Source of the DNA: Brevibacillus choshinensis
GTDB taxonomy: Bacteria > Bacillota > Bacilli > Brevibacillales > Brevibacillaceae
Direction: 5' to 3'
Length of the DNA stretch: 64,000 nucleotides
NCBI RefSeq assembly: GCF_016811915.1
Contig: NZ_CP069127.1
Span: 6,098,501-6,162,500 of the forward strand
Below, piece by piece: positions 9,033-16,935 of this stretch. The notes under the pieces are model-generated. The model searched no databases. It was not told where the DNA came from and was given only the letters and a program-made list of their open reading frames with translations. The position numbers and the translations under genes were made by a program. Position 1 is the first letter of the stretch. Each line of letters opens with the position of its first letter.

Positions 9033-10292
9033 ATGAACAGCTTTGCACAAAAGCTCCGCGCGATGACTGATTTCCATCCAGTCGCTTGGGGTGTCATTAT
9101 CGGAACCTTCCTGTCACGTACAGGTTTTTTTATGACCATCCCGTTTTTAGGGATTTACTTGGGGAAGGGAAAGGGCATCGATCCCGCTACCGTTGGCGCC
9201 ATCCTAGCGGCGAGCTTTTTGGTCGGGACCCTCTGCAGCTTTGTGGGCGGAGCGCTATCCGATCGCTTGGGACGCTATCCGGTGATGATTGCCGCCATGA
9301 CTGCCTGGAGCGCAACTTTGCTGGGCTTTGCCTTCGCCGATGAGGTCTGGCAATTCTTCCTGATGAGTTCCTTGAACGGGCTGTGCCGGAGCATCTTCGA
9401 ACCAACCGCACGTGCCCTCCTGGCTGATGTGACGGCTCCCGAGCGCCGCACGGATGCCTTTCATGCCCGTTACTTTGCCATCAATATCGGTGGCGCGATC
9501 GGTCCGTTGGTGGGCCTGAAGCTGGGGGCTGGCAGCACATCCTCGCTGCTGCCCTTTTACATCAGTGCCGCAATCTTTGCCATCTATGCCATCGTCCTGG
9601 TCATTTTCATGCTCTCCTTCAAGCATACGCTGCAGGAAAAATCGTCCGGAACCCCGATGAATCAAATGATCCGCATTGTTTTCTCGGATAAAGTATTTCT
9701 CTATTTCCTCATTGGCAACGTCTTCCTGGCTGGCGCCTACTCGCATCTGGACACGACCCTGTCGCAGTTCATCGGTCATGATCGGGTGGAGGCCTACTCG
9801 TTTCTGTTCATCATCAACACGCTTTCCGTTCTCGTCCTGCAATATCCGTTGGCAAAGCTGATGAAGCGTTTTTCCTCCCTGACCGCGCTAAAGGCTGGCT
9901 GCTTGCTGTTCGGGCTGGGACTGTTCGGATTCGGACTCTTTGATAATCTGGCGCTGCTCGCCTTGTCGATGGTCGTCTTTACAGCAGGTGAGATCTTGAG
10001 CTTCGTCATCGGAGACGTGCTGATCGGGGAAATCGCCCCCAGCCATTTGAGAGGAGCTTACTACGGCGCAAGCGGATTCGCCTTTATCGGCCAGAGTGCA
10101 TGCGCTTGGTTCGGGGGGATTTTGCTGAACGTACTGGGCTTCGGGCAGGGGCCGCTCATCTTCGCGATCCTTATGCTTTTGACCTTTATCGCTTATCCTT
10201 TTTTCCACCGCGGGCAGCAGCTGTGGGAAAGGCGCCTCGGACATTCTGGTACTGACCAAATGTGCCATGGCATGGAGCTGACCAAAAGCTAA
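9033..10292 (+). CDS. Major facilitator superfamily transporter
   Basis: A 419-residue inner-membrane carrier with about 12 hydrophobic helices. The conserved loop between helices 2 and 3 (GGALSDRLGRYPVM) is the MFS motif A. A second-half counterpart lies near LAKLMKRFSS. The gene starts at ATG 9033 with aagggg upstream and reads away from the SgrR-like regulator. That pairing is recurrent in Bacillales and suggests drug or sugar efflux under its control; the substrate is not deducible. It is followed after 25 bases by a PEP-mutase-like gene that may be co-transcribed. Confidence 0.9.
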   Translation: MNSFAQKLRAMTDFHPVAWGVIIGTFLSRTGFFMTIPFLGIYLGKGKGIDPATVGAILAASFLVGTLCSFVGGALSDRLGRYPVMIAAMTAWSATLLGFAFADEVWQFFLMSSLNGLCRSIFEPTARALLADVTAPERRTDAFHARYFAINIGGAIGPLVGLKLGAGSTSSLLPFYISAAIFAIYAIVLVIFMLSFKHTLQEKSSGTPMNQMIRIVFSDKVFLYFLIGNVFLAGAYSHLDTTLSQFIGHDRVEAYSFLFIINTLSVLVLQYPLAKLMKRFSSLTALKAGCLLFGLGLFGFGLFDNLALLALSMVVFTAGEILSFVIGDVLIGEIAPSHLRGAYYGASGFAFIGQSACAWFGGILLNVLGFGQGPLIFAILMLLTFIAYPFFHRGQQLWERRLGHSGTDQMCHGMELTKS

Positions 10293-10317
10293 ATCCATTC
10301 AAAAAGGAGTTTTGTCC

Positions 10318-11103
10318 ATGACAGCCATTTCGCAATTTCTAGCTCTGCATCAAGCAGATGATCTGTTATTCTTGGGCAATGCCTGGGACGTCCCCTCCGC
10401 ACGCGCCCTGGAAAAAGGCGGTTTCAAAGCCATCGGCACCACCAGCTGGGGGATCGCCCATTCTTTGGGCTATACGGATGGAGAAAAGATTGATTTCGAC
10501 CTGCATCTGGCCGTCATCAAAAGGATCGTAGAGCAAGTGAGCATCCCTGTCTCCGCTGACCTGGAATCAGGATACGCTGCAGATGCGCCGACGATCATTG
10601 AAAACGTCTTGCGCACAGCGGACGTCGGGGTCGCAGGAATCAACCTCGAAGATTCGCTCAAGAGGAGCACAGGCCTGCGGGATATGATCCTGCATGGCGA
10701 CCTGCTTTATCAAATCAGAACAGCGCTCGATCACAACGGATTTTCCGATTTCTATATCAACGCACGGATCGATACGTATTTCCAAAAGGAGGATCCGCTG
10801 GCGGAAACCATCGAGCGGGCAAAGGTGTACGTAGAGAGCGGCGCGAGCGGGATCTTTGTTCCTGGAGTAAAGGAGGAAACAGACATCCGAGCGATCAGCG
10901 CCCAAGTAACAGCACCGCTCAATGTCCTGTCGCTGCCAGGGCTAACAGACGGCAAGCTGCTCAGAGAGTGGGGCGTAAAGCGACTGAGCTTTGGCAACTT
11001 CCTGTATGACAAGATGGTTGCATTTCTGGAGAACAGCGCCTTTCAGTTGTACCAGACTACAGACACCGCTTCGTTGTTTCAGCCAGAGCCTGCGCGGTTC
11101 TGA
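10318..11103 (+). CDS. Isocitrate lyase/PEP mutase superfamily protein
   Basis: I use ATG 10318, which has aaggag 9 bases upstream; a TTG two codons earlier is less likely. The 261-residue product is a (beta/alpha)8 enzyme of the PEP phosphonomutase / 2-methylisocitrate lyase superfamily. It shows LGNAWDVPSARALEKGGFKAIGTTSWG at the start of the barrel, metal-binding DLESGY (about residues 82-87), GINLED (about 109-114), and FYINARIDTY. The lyase KKCGH signature is absent, so it is not a true isocitrate lyase. The reaction is unknown; oxaloacetate hydrolase, carboxyvinyl-phosphonate or methylisocitrate chemistry are possible. Confidence 0.85.
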   Translation: MTAISQFLALHQADDLLFLGNAWDVPSARALEKGGFKAIGTTSWGIAHSLGYTDGEKIDFDLHLAVIKRIVEQVSIPVSADLESGYAADAPTIIENVLRTADVGVAGINLEDSLKRSTGLRDMILHGDLLYQIRTALDHNGFSDFYINARIDTYFQKEDPLAETIERAKVYVESGASGIFVPGVKEETDIRAISAQVTAPLNVLSLPGLTDGKLLREWGVKRLSFGNFLYDKMVAFLENSAFQLYQTTDTASLFQPEPARF

Positions 11104-11107
11104 ATCA

Positions 11108-11156
11108 CGGAAAAGAGCTTCCCTGCCATTCGCTCGGGGAGGCTTTTCCTTTTTCC
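11108..11156 (+). terminator. Terminator after the PEP-mutase-like gene
   Basis: ggaaaagagcttccc pairs imperfectly with gggaggcttttcc and is followed by five T and three C. It begins 5 bases after the stop codon. Confidence 0.8.
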
Positions 11157-11174
11157 CATCACCGTTGCTCTCCT

Positions 11175-11762
11175 TTAGTGAGCGATTTCCTTAAAATATC
11201 GATAGACCCTCTCCAACTTCGCCTGATGCCGTCCCTTGGGGCTCTCCATATTGCCAAACTCAAAGAACTTCACTTTCTTCATCCCCACGAATTGAAACAA
11301 TGCTCGTTTCATCAATACTTTGTGGGCGTTATTCAGCCAAAACAGCGGATAATGCGTCGGCCCCTTCATGGTGGATATGCACACGACCGACCTCCCCGTG
11401 AGAAGTCCCTCTGGAAACAGCCCTTTTTTATCTCTGTACGCAAACTCCGATGCAAACATCTGATCCATGTATCCGAGAAGCATGGCTGGCGGACGCCCCC
11501 ACCAGATCGGGTACACAAGAACGATTTTATCTGCCCACGTAATCTGGTTCCGATATTTCTCCAGCCGGGGATCGCTGTGCATATCCCTTCTGCGCTTCTG
11601 TTCATTGAAAACGAGGACAGGATCAAACCTCTCTTCGTAGAGATCAAGCACCTGCACTTCCTGGATCAGCGGGTTTTCCTCGCTCCCTTGTAAGACCTTC
11701 TGCAGAAACGAAAAGCTAAGACTCTGATGATTCGGATGTGTATAGATCACAAGCAGTTTCAT
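11175..11762 (-). CDS. NAD(P)H dehydrogenase (quinone)/flavodoxin-2 family oxidoreductase
   Basis: The 195-residue product has the flavodoxin-like fold of NQO/KefF/MdaB enzymes, which reduce quinones by two electrons using FMN or FAD. The N-terminal flavin loop is YTHPNHQSLSFSFL (about residues 7-20). The IVLVYPIWWGRPPAMLLGYMDQMF segment (about 83-106) is diagnostic of the family, and a glycine-rich region with CISTMKGP follows. It is divergent from a marR gene, and the 120-base interval holds three copies of an operator-like repeat. Induction by electrophiles or quinones via MarR release is therefore likely (inference). Confidence 0.88.
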   Translation of the reverse strand: MKLLVIYTHPNHQSLSFSFLQKVLQGSEENPLIQEVQVLDLYEERFDPVLVFNEQKRRRDMHSDPRLEKYRNQITWADKIVLVYPIWWGRPPAMLLGYMDQMFASEFAYRDKKGLFPEGLLTGRSVVCISTMKGPTHYPLFWLNNAHKVLMKRALFQFVGMKKVKFFEFGNMESPKGRHQAKLERVYRYFKEIAH

Positions 11763-11777
11763 CTCGGCACCCCATTA

Positions 11778-11848
11778 GTTATCATTTGATAACAAAAAGG
11801 TAGCACGGTCGGAATAAAGTTGTCAAATGATAATTGTTAAATGATAAC
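11778..11848. promoter_or_regulatory. Divergent promoter region with three MarR-type operator copies
   Basis: Copy 1 at 11778-11793 is a perfect 16-base palindrome, GTTATCATTTGATAAC. Copies 2 (11822-11833) and 3 (11836-11848) share its TTATCATTT core on the minus strand. On the minus strand TTGACA (complement of 11821-11826) with an 18-base spacer to TACCTT can serve the quinone reductase gene. On the plus strand TTGTTA (11834-11839), 17 bases and TATCGT (11857-11862) can serve marR. Copies 2 and 3 overlap both -35 boxes, which fits repression of both genes. Confidence 0.7.
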
Positions 11849-11882
11849 CAGTTTGCTATCGTAACGATAAGAGGTGATCCCT

Positions 11883-12317
11883 ATGGACCAAACAGCCCTT
11901 TTTCAAAAATTCGTGGCCTTCACCACAGCCGTCCATCAAGTGAAGCACGAGATGACCAAGGATCTGAAACCCGATGACATTACCCCTGTCCAATACAGCA
12001 TTCTGGAATATGTAGCTGTCCAGCAGCCCGTCACCCTCAGCGATATTAGCGACTGCCAGCATATGTCCATGCCCAATACGAGCCGTGAAATCCGAAAGCT
12101 GACGGAAAAAGGCCTTCTCGAAAAATCAGCCGTCGCCGAAGATCAGCGCAAGCAATCGATACGCCTGACCCAAGAAGGCCAAGCCATGATGGACGAAGCC
12201 TTTTCGCGAATTGAGGAGCGTTTCCGCAAGCGAATCCTAGGGGCTAGCGAAGAGGATCTGAAAATGATTGAGCAGGCTTTGGACGTGCTGCAGTCCAAAG
12301 TGTTTCATACCCAGTAG
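11883..12317 (+). CDS. MarR-family transcriptional regulator
   Basis: A 144-residue winged-helix regulator, read from ATG 11883 (agaggtgat upstream). The core is ITPVQYSILEYVAVQQPVTLSDIS, a recognition region MSMPNTSREIRKLTEKGLLEKSAVAEDQRKQSIRLTQEG, and a wing with the D-x-R motif (EDQRK). C-terminal helices would form the dimer. It probably represses itself and the divergent quinone reductase through the palindromes between them. A membrane-anchored hydrolase gene starts 2 bases after its stop, so it is likely co-transcribed and translationally coupled. Confidence 0.92.
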   Translation: MDQTALFQKFVAFTTAVHQVKHEMTKDLKPDDITPVQYSILEYVAVQQPVTLSDISDCQHMSMPNTSREIRKLTEKGLLEKSAVAEDQRKQSIRLTQEGQAMMDEAFSRIEERFRKRILGASEEDLKMIEQALDVLQSKVFHTQ

Positions 12318-12319
12318 CG

Positions 12320-13393
12320 ATGGCCTCTCTCAAAAACAAGCGCTCGTTGATTTTGCTCAGTATCCTGGCTTTCCTTTTGCTCCTGTTCCTTTTTCCTTCG
12401 TGGACTCCTGAAATCAGAGACGAAAAAGGAAATGCTCTGCCGAACAGTGTGGCTTCCTTGGAGGAAATCACACTCGGCGGAATCAAGCAGTCGATTTTGA
12501 TTCGGGGTATGGATCGAAACAACCCAGTCGTACTCTTCCTGCATGGCGGACCCGGCTATCCGCAAATCGCCTATGCCCGGAAATACCAGCAAGAACTCGA
12601 AAAAGATTTCGTCGTCGTGAACTGGGATCAACGAGGTTCCGGGAAGTCGTATCACTGGAACATGACCGATGAGGATTTGAAGGTCGAGAAACTCGTCGAG
12701 GATACGGCTGAACTCACCAAATATTTGCAGGAGAAATTCAACCAACCAAAAATCTTTATCGTCGGACATTCATGGGGTAGCCTCCTGGCAACATGGACGG
12801 TTCAAAAATATCCCGACCTTTTCTATGCTTATATCGGCGTCGGACAGGTAGCAAATTCTCCGCTGGGGGAACAAGTATCGTATCAATTTGCTCGGGAAGA
12901 AGCCCAAAAGCAACACAATGAGCCAGCAATCAAAGAGCTGGACTCCATCGGCCCTCCTCCCTATAAAAATCCCCGTAAGGATGCCACCTTGGAACGAAAA
13001 TGGGTCACTGCTTTCGGAGGATCGGAGAGAAAGACCCATACCTATCAAGATCTGATAATGGGTGTCTTGTTCGCGCCTGAGTATACTCGGCTCGATGGGG
13101 TTCGTCTTGCCTTTGGGGACTCCTATTCCAGAAACGCGATTCTACCGCAAACCCAACATACGAACTTGTTTGAAACCGTTCCCGTTTGGAGCGTCCCCGT
13201 CTATCTCATTATGGGGCGGTATGATTACATGACTCCCTCCGCAGTAGCCTACAGCTATTACGAAAAGGTGGTCGCACCCGAAAAACATTTCATCTGGTTT
13301 GAAGAATCCGCACACTTTCCCCATTTTGAAGAAGAGAAAAAATTTCATGAAGTCATGCTGGGAATCAAGAAACATATTCTCCCCGGCAGCTAA
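12320..13393 (+). CDS. Membrane-anchored alpha/beta hydrolase, proline iminopeptidase-like (S33)
   Basis: 357 residues. An uncleaved signal anchor (about residues 9-27, all Leu/Phe/Ile) precedes an alpha/beta-hydrolase domain placed outside the membrane. The oxyanion motif is HGGPGYP (about 74-80). The nucleophile elbow is GHSWGS (about 149-154), with Ser as nucleophile. The likely acid is in MGRYDYMTPS (Asp near 301) and the histidine in ESAHFPHFEE (about 330). WDQRGSGKS is the conserved strand after the oxyanion loop. ATG lies 2 bases after the marR stop. Substrate is unknown; peptidase, esterase or lactonase activity are all compatible. Confidence 0.85.
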   Translation: MASLKNKRSLILLSILAFLLLLFLFPSWTPEIRDEKGNALPNSVASLEEITLGGIKQSILIRGMDRNNPVVLFLHGGPGYPQIAYARKYQQELEKDFVVVNWDQRGSGKSYHWNMTDEDLKVEKLVEDTAELTKYLQEKFNQPKIFIVGHSWGSLLATWTVQKYPDLFYAYIGVGQVANSPLGEQVSYQFAREEAQKQHNEPAIKELDSIGPPPYKNPRKDATLERKWVTAFGGSERKTHTYQDLIMGVLFAPEYTRLDGVRLAFGDSYSRNAILPQTQHTNLFETVPVWSVPVYLIMGRYDYMTPSAVAYSYYEKVVAPEKHFIWFEESAHFPHFEEEKKFHEVMLGIKKHILPGS

Positions 13394-13411
13394 TATCGAG
13401 GAAATAACAGC

Positions 13412-13447
13412 AAAGGGAACTGCACAGGCAGCTCCCTTTCTTTTTTC
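13412..13447 (+). terminator. Terminator after the marR-hydrolase unit
   Basis: aaagggaactgc and gcagctcccttt form a 12-bp stem with one mismatch and a 4-base loop, followed by cttttttc. It lies between two convergent genes and would work mainly on the plus strand. Confidence 0.85.
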
Positions 13448-13450
13448 TTC

Positions 13451-14194
13451 TTAAATAAATCCGCCGTTGACGCGAAGAGTCTGCCCTGTCACCCACTGGG
13501 ACTCGGGACCCGCCAGGAACAGGACGACCTGCGAGATGTCATTCGGCTCAGCGATTCTTCCCATAGCATTCATGCTTCCGACCCTCTTGGCTTCCTCTTC
13601 CGTTTTCTCAGCCGTAAAGAGCTCTGTGTTCACAGGTCCCGGGGCAACCGCATTGATCGTGATTCCTCTTGGGCCGAGCTCCTTGGCCAACTGACGGGTG
13701 ATCTGCTCGACCGCTCCCTTGGTCGCAGCATACACGCTGTACGCCGGTAACATATTCCCCGCTACGGATGTGGAGAAATTGATGATGCGCCCATTCTCCT
13801 TCATATGCAGCGCTGCTTGCTGGCAGGCAAAAAACGTTCCTTTGACGTTAATGGCAAACTGCCTGTCGAATTCCTCCTCAGTCACTTCAGCGATGAGCCT
13901 CGTGCTCATGACTCCGGCATTGTTGACCAAAATATCTACCTGACCATAGGCATCGAGCGTCTTTTGAAACAAGCTCTCCACTTCTGCCACTTTGCTGATA
14001 TCTGCCCCGATGGCGATGGCTTCTCCGCCAACCTGCTTGATTTCAGCCACGACTTCCTCTGCTTTGCCCGGACTGCTTGAGTAGTTCACGACCACCTTCG
14101 CGCCATGCTGAGCCAGCTCTACTGCCATTTGTCGACCGATTCCCCGCGAAGCTCCTGTCACGATTGCTACTTTACCCGCCAGCTTTTTTTCCAT
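13451..14194 (-). CDS. Short-chain dehydrogenase/reductase, FabG-like
   Basis: A 247-residue classical SDR. The NAD(P)-binding TGASRGIG (about residues 14-21), NNAG (about 91-94), the catalytic YAATK (Tyr about 156, Lys about 160) with the preceding Ser in NFSTS, and PGPVNTE after strand 6 are all present. An Asn/Ser-rich position after strand 2 (VNYSSS) suggests NADP preference. Its annotation as 3-oxoacyl-ACP reductase would be by similarity only; it stands alone, not in a fatty-acid operon. It lies 199 bases downstream of a tetR gene, with a consensus promoter covered by operator-like palindromes, so it is probably a TetR-controlled detoxifying reductase. Confidence 0.9.
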   Translation of the reverse strand: MEKKLAGKVAIVTGASRGIGRQMAVELAQHGAKVVVNYSSSPGKAEEVVAEIKQVGGEAIAIGADISKVAEVESLFQKTLDAYGQVDILVNNAGVMSTRLIAEVTEEEFDRQFAINVKGTFFACQQAALHMKENGRIINFSTSVAGNMLPAYSVYAATKGAVEQITRQLAKELGPRGITINAVAPGPVNTELFTAEKTEEEAKRVGSMNAMGRIAEPNDISQVVLFLAGPESQWVTGQTLRVNGGFI

Positions 14195-14274
14195 GGATGA
14201 TCCCGCCTATCTGTTTATTTGGAGAGCTTTTTATGTGAATGTACGTCTGTTTGATTGCCTGTTGCTCGGTTTTG

Positions 14275-14334
14275 ATTATAGTCGTTTTCCAAAACAAATG
14301 TCAAATGACAATTTTGTATTTTTGTCATTTGACC
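14275..14334 (-). promoter_or_regulatory. Consensus promoter with two TetR-type operators before the SDR gene
   Basis: On the minus strand TTGACA (complement of 14299-14304), an 18-base spacer and TATAAT (complement of 14275-14280) form a consensus sigma-A promoter. TGTCAAATGACA at 14299-14310 overlaps the -35 box. A second copy, TGTCATTTGACC, lies at 14323-14334. The two form a larger inverted repeat (gtcaaatgac / gtcatttgac). The divergence-free layout tetR-terminator-operators-SDR fits repression of the SDR gene by the upstream TetR protein (inference). Confidence 0.72.
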
Positions 14335-14344
14335 CCATGCAACA

Positions 14345-14381
14345 TAAAAATACCTTTCCGATTCGCTGCAATCAGAAAGGT
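14345..14381 (-). terminator. tetR terminator
   Basis: On the minus strand ACCTTTC and GAAAGGT flank a second short stem (GATT / AATC) and are followed by ATTTTT. It separates tetR from the SDR promoter. Confidence 0.75.
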
Positions 14382-14393
14382 TTCGGTCTTGTA

Positions 14394-14981
14394 TTAAGTG
14401 ATGCCTCTCAGGAGCAACTCCCATACGGCCCGGAAGTCTTCCTCTTCTCCCTCCGACAGCCACTGTTTGGCATGTGCGGGATGATGGAATCGGGAGGTGG
14501 CGAGGAAAATGGCTCTTGCGATGACCTCTGGTTGTCCTGGCTTAAATTCTTTGGCCAGTATCCCTTGCTCCACGATAGCGGCGATCTGCTGAATCAGATG
14601 ATTGACGTGTGCCGTGACAATTTCTACCGAATCCTGAGTTTCGGCAGCGTACATGGCAAACATCTCTGCGTCCTTCATGAAATAATCCCTTTTGGACTTT
14701 CTCAGAGTCGACAGCCATAGGTACAGTCGCTCTGCCGCACTCCCTTTTTCGTCGTGGACGATCTCCGCTAACGGAGCCGAGATGCAGCCTACCAGCCATC
14801 TCTCGGTTACGGCCTCTCGCAATGCGGCCTTGCTTGGATAGTGCCGATACACCGTTCCGTGGCTGACCTGCAGTACCTTGGCGATATCGACCACCGAGGT
14901 CTTATCCGGTCCAAAACGCCTGAGCACCTGTTCTGCCGCGTCCAAGATCATTTCCTTTGTTAATGGCAAATCATTACTCAT
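14394..14981 (-). CDS. TetR/AcrR-family transcriptional regulator
   Basis: 195 residues. The N-terminal helix-turn-helix spans about residues 8-53 (EMILDAAEQVLRRFGPDKTSV, then VVDIAKVLQVSHGTVYRHYPSKAALREAV), closely following the family pattern. The C-terminal ligand domain has no recognisable signature. ATG 14981 has aaggagga upstream. It lies directly upstream of an SDR gene, with two palindromes over that gene's promoter as the likely target. Its inducer is unknown. Confidence 0.92.
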   Translation of the reverse strand: MSNDLPLTKEMILDAAEQVLRRFGPDKTSVVDIAKVLQVSHGTVYRHYPSKAALREAVTERWLVGCISAPLAEIVHDEKGSAAERLYLWLSTLRKSKRDYFMKDAEMFAMYAAETQDSVEIVTAHVNHLIQQIAAIVEQGILAKEFKPGQPEVIARAIFLATSRFHHPAHAKQWLSEGEEEDFRAVWELLLRGIT

Positions 14982-15175
14982 AAGAACGTCTATCCTCCTT
15001 CATCTCCCTCCCATCATACCTCAATTCAGCCAAAGAGAAAAATCAAAGGTTGAAAATTGTCAGTTGCACTTCATTCGCTGTCGAACCAAATCACCTCTTG
15101 TCTAACTCTTCCAATTTCAGCTATATTTTGAATATACATACTACTTTAAAACTATGACATTGGTAGGAGATTCAT

Positions 15176-16870
15176 ATGACGATTACAATGAAAATCCGAT
15201 CTGCGACCCCACTGGAGACAGAAAGGCGCATTACCAAAGCCTCTCCCAACGAATACTCACATGAAGATTGGTATGAAACCACCCTTGCTTCCACCGACGC
15301 GCTCGAGATTCACATCAACAATCTGACGCACCCTGACTCCTGCATTGAAGTCTACGACAGGTTCGGCACCAGGCTGGAGCACGCTTGCTTTACCCCTGAT
15401 GCCCCTATCATCCTGCCCTTCTTCCCTGAGAAGGAAGGTCTCTACTTTATCCGCGTCCTGGTGGGACCGGACCCAGATCCCCACCACATCTACCAGCTGT
15501 TCGTGGACAAGTACACTCCTCTCTCGGGCACGATCGAAGGCTCCTGCAGGCTTACAGCGGAAAAAGGACCTTATCTGCTCGGACCGAAAGACTTGATCAT
15601 CCCTGCCGGCTGCAGCATCACGGCAGAAGCGGGAGCAACCATCAACGTTCGGGGATCAAACAAGATCCTGGTTCAAGATGCCGGCGCCCTTTACCTCATG
15701 GGAGAGTCGGATAACCACATCACGATTATCGGAGCAATCGGCGACCCTTCCAGACATACGTGGAATCAGCTCGTTATCTCCCCTCAGGCGATGACTGAAA
15801 ACCGGCATGTGGTCATCCAGTACGATAATGACGAGAATGGCGTCGACTTCCTAACGTTTCCTGCCCCGTTTGCTGCTACAGCATCGACCTTCGAAGAGTT
15901 TACCGCCACCATCGAAGAAGCTTCCCACTACAAGCGGGCTGGAATGATCCCGCCAGCTGCTCGCCTGGACTACATCAAGTCCTGGTTTAAGCAAGCCAGC
16001 CCTTACCACTTCAGCTTCCTCGAAGAACTCATCCCCTTTGAACTTTACTTCGGGAACGATGTCACCTCTTTTGCCGATTGGGAAATGGACAGCCTCCGCG
16101 TCAGCAGCGAACGCTACCTAGCCGGACACATCAACTATTGGGATTTCGTCAATGGCAACTTCACGAGTGATCTGGTGGAGGCAGCACAGCTTTTCGCCAA
16201 CAAGCAAAGCAGCTCCGAGCCGCGCATACAACGCATGATCGATTTTCTCACCATCGGCCAAAACTGGCGCCAAACCCACGGCTACTTCAAGTGGTACGAT
16301 CTGATCAATCCGTTCAACAAGAATGGCGAAGAATTCGAAAAGACGTTTGAACAAATGGCCCCGATCTTCTGGTTGGCCCACAATACGTCCATTATTTATT
16401 GGGATAAAAAGGCGCGAGAGTTAGGGCTTTGGGAAAAAGAAAATGCGCTGGAACAGCAGTTTATCAACTCCGTGATCATCCGCGTACATTTTGCAGCAGA
16501 TTTGCCCTTCACCATCCCCGGTTATGGAAACAACATCCCACCCGTTGGCTTCGTCAGTCTCTCCATCAACCACGGCCCTCTGTGCTATCCCAAGCAATAC
16601 CCGATTCCTGAACCCGAGCACGAAGTGAACTACGGCACCTTGTCCATCGCCAGCTACCTGAAGTTTTTCTTTGACACGCTGTTTTCGCGCAAAACCAACT
16701 CCATCTACACCTGGTGGATTCCGACTCAAGCAGACCAACAGCTCTATCAGCTGCTGGGTGAGAAAGGGATTTCCGTCGATTCTCCTCCCGAAGACTGGGA
16801 TCGCGAGTTCATCCAGCCCTCGCAAAAAACATTGGAGGAAATCCAGCAGTTTTACCTGACGATCTCCTGA
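15176..16870 (+). CDS. Large protein with PPC-like and beta-helix-like segments, function unknown
   Basis: 564 residues, ATG 15176 with ggtaggag upstream, no signal peptide or membrane segment. Three regions can be seen. Residues about 25-115 are beta-rich and resemble the bacterial pre-peptidase C-terminal (PPC) domain (WYETTLASTDALEIHI ... GLYFIRVLVG). Residues about 128-205 resemble a right-handed beta-helix entry (LIIPAGCSITAEAGATINVRG, then ALYLMGESDNHITIIGAI). The remaining 350 residues are helical, rich in Trp, Tyr and Phe, and match nothing I recognise. PPC and beta-helix domains are usually extracellular, so the absence of an export signal is odd. It is isolated between terminators, with no obvious partner. 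Confidence 0.7.
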   Translation: MTITMKIRSATPLETERRITKASPNEYSHEDWYETTLASTDALEIHINNLTHPDSCIEVYDRFGTRLEHACFTPDAPIILPFFPEKEGLYFIRVLVGPDPDPHHIYQLFVDKYTPLSGTIEGSCRLTAEKGPYLLGPKDLIIPAGCSITAEAGATINVRGSNKILVQDAGALYLMGESDNHITIIGAIGDPSRHTWNQLVISPQAMTENRHVVIQYDNDENGVDFLTFPAPFAATASTFEEFTATIEEASHYKRAGMIPPAARLDYIKSWFKQASPYHFSFLEELIPFELYFGNDVTSFADWEMDSLRVSSERYLAGHINYWDFVNGNFTSDLVEAAQLFANKQSSSEPRIQRMIDFLTIGQNWRQTHGYFKWYDLINPFNKNGEEFEKTFEQMAPIFWLAHNTSIIYWDKKARELGLWEKENALEQQFINSVIIRVHFAADLPFTIPGYGNNIPPVGFVSLSINHGPLCYPKQYPIPEPEHEVNYGTLSIASYLKFFFDTLFSRKTNSIYTWWIPTQADQQLYQLLGEKGISVDSPPEDWDREFIQPSQKTLEEIQQFYLTIS

Positions 16871-16876
16871 CAGCAT

Positions 16877-16935
16877 AAAAAAGACCCGAGAGCCTGTTTT
16901 GCAAAACATCAACGGCATTCGGGTCTTCTGTTTTT
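16877..16935. terminator. Bidirectional terminator between convergent genes
   Basis: aagacccga and tcgggtctt pair across a 30-base loop that itself contains the palindrome gttttgcaaaac. T-rich tails follow on both strands (ctgttttt on plus, ttttttatg on minus). Confidence 0.8.

Noticed and set aside
13451..14194. Calling the SDR gene a true fatty-acid FabG
   Set aside because: Context is a TetR module without other fab genes, so only SDR class is supported.
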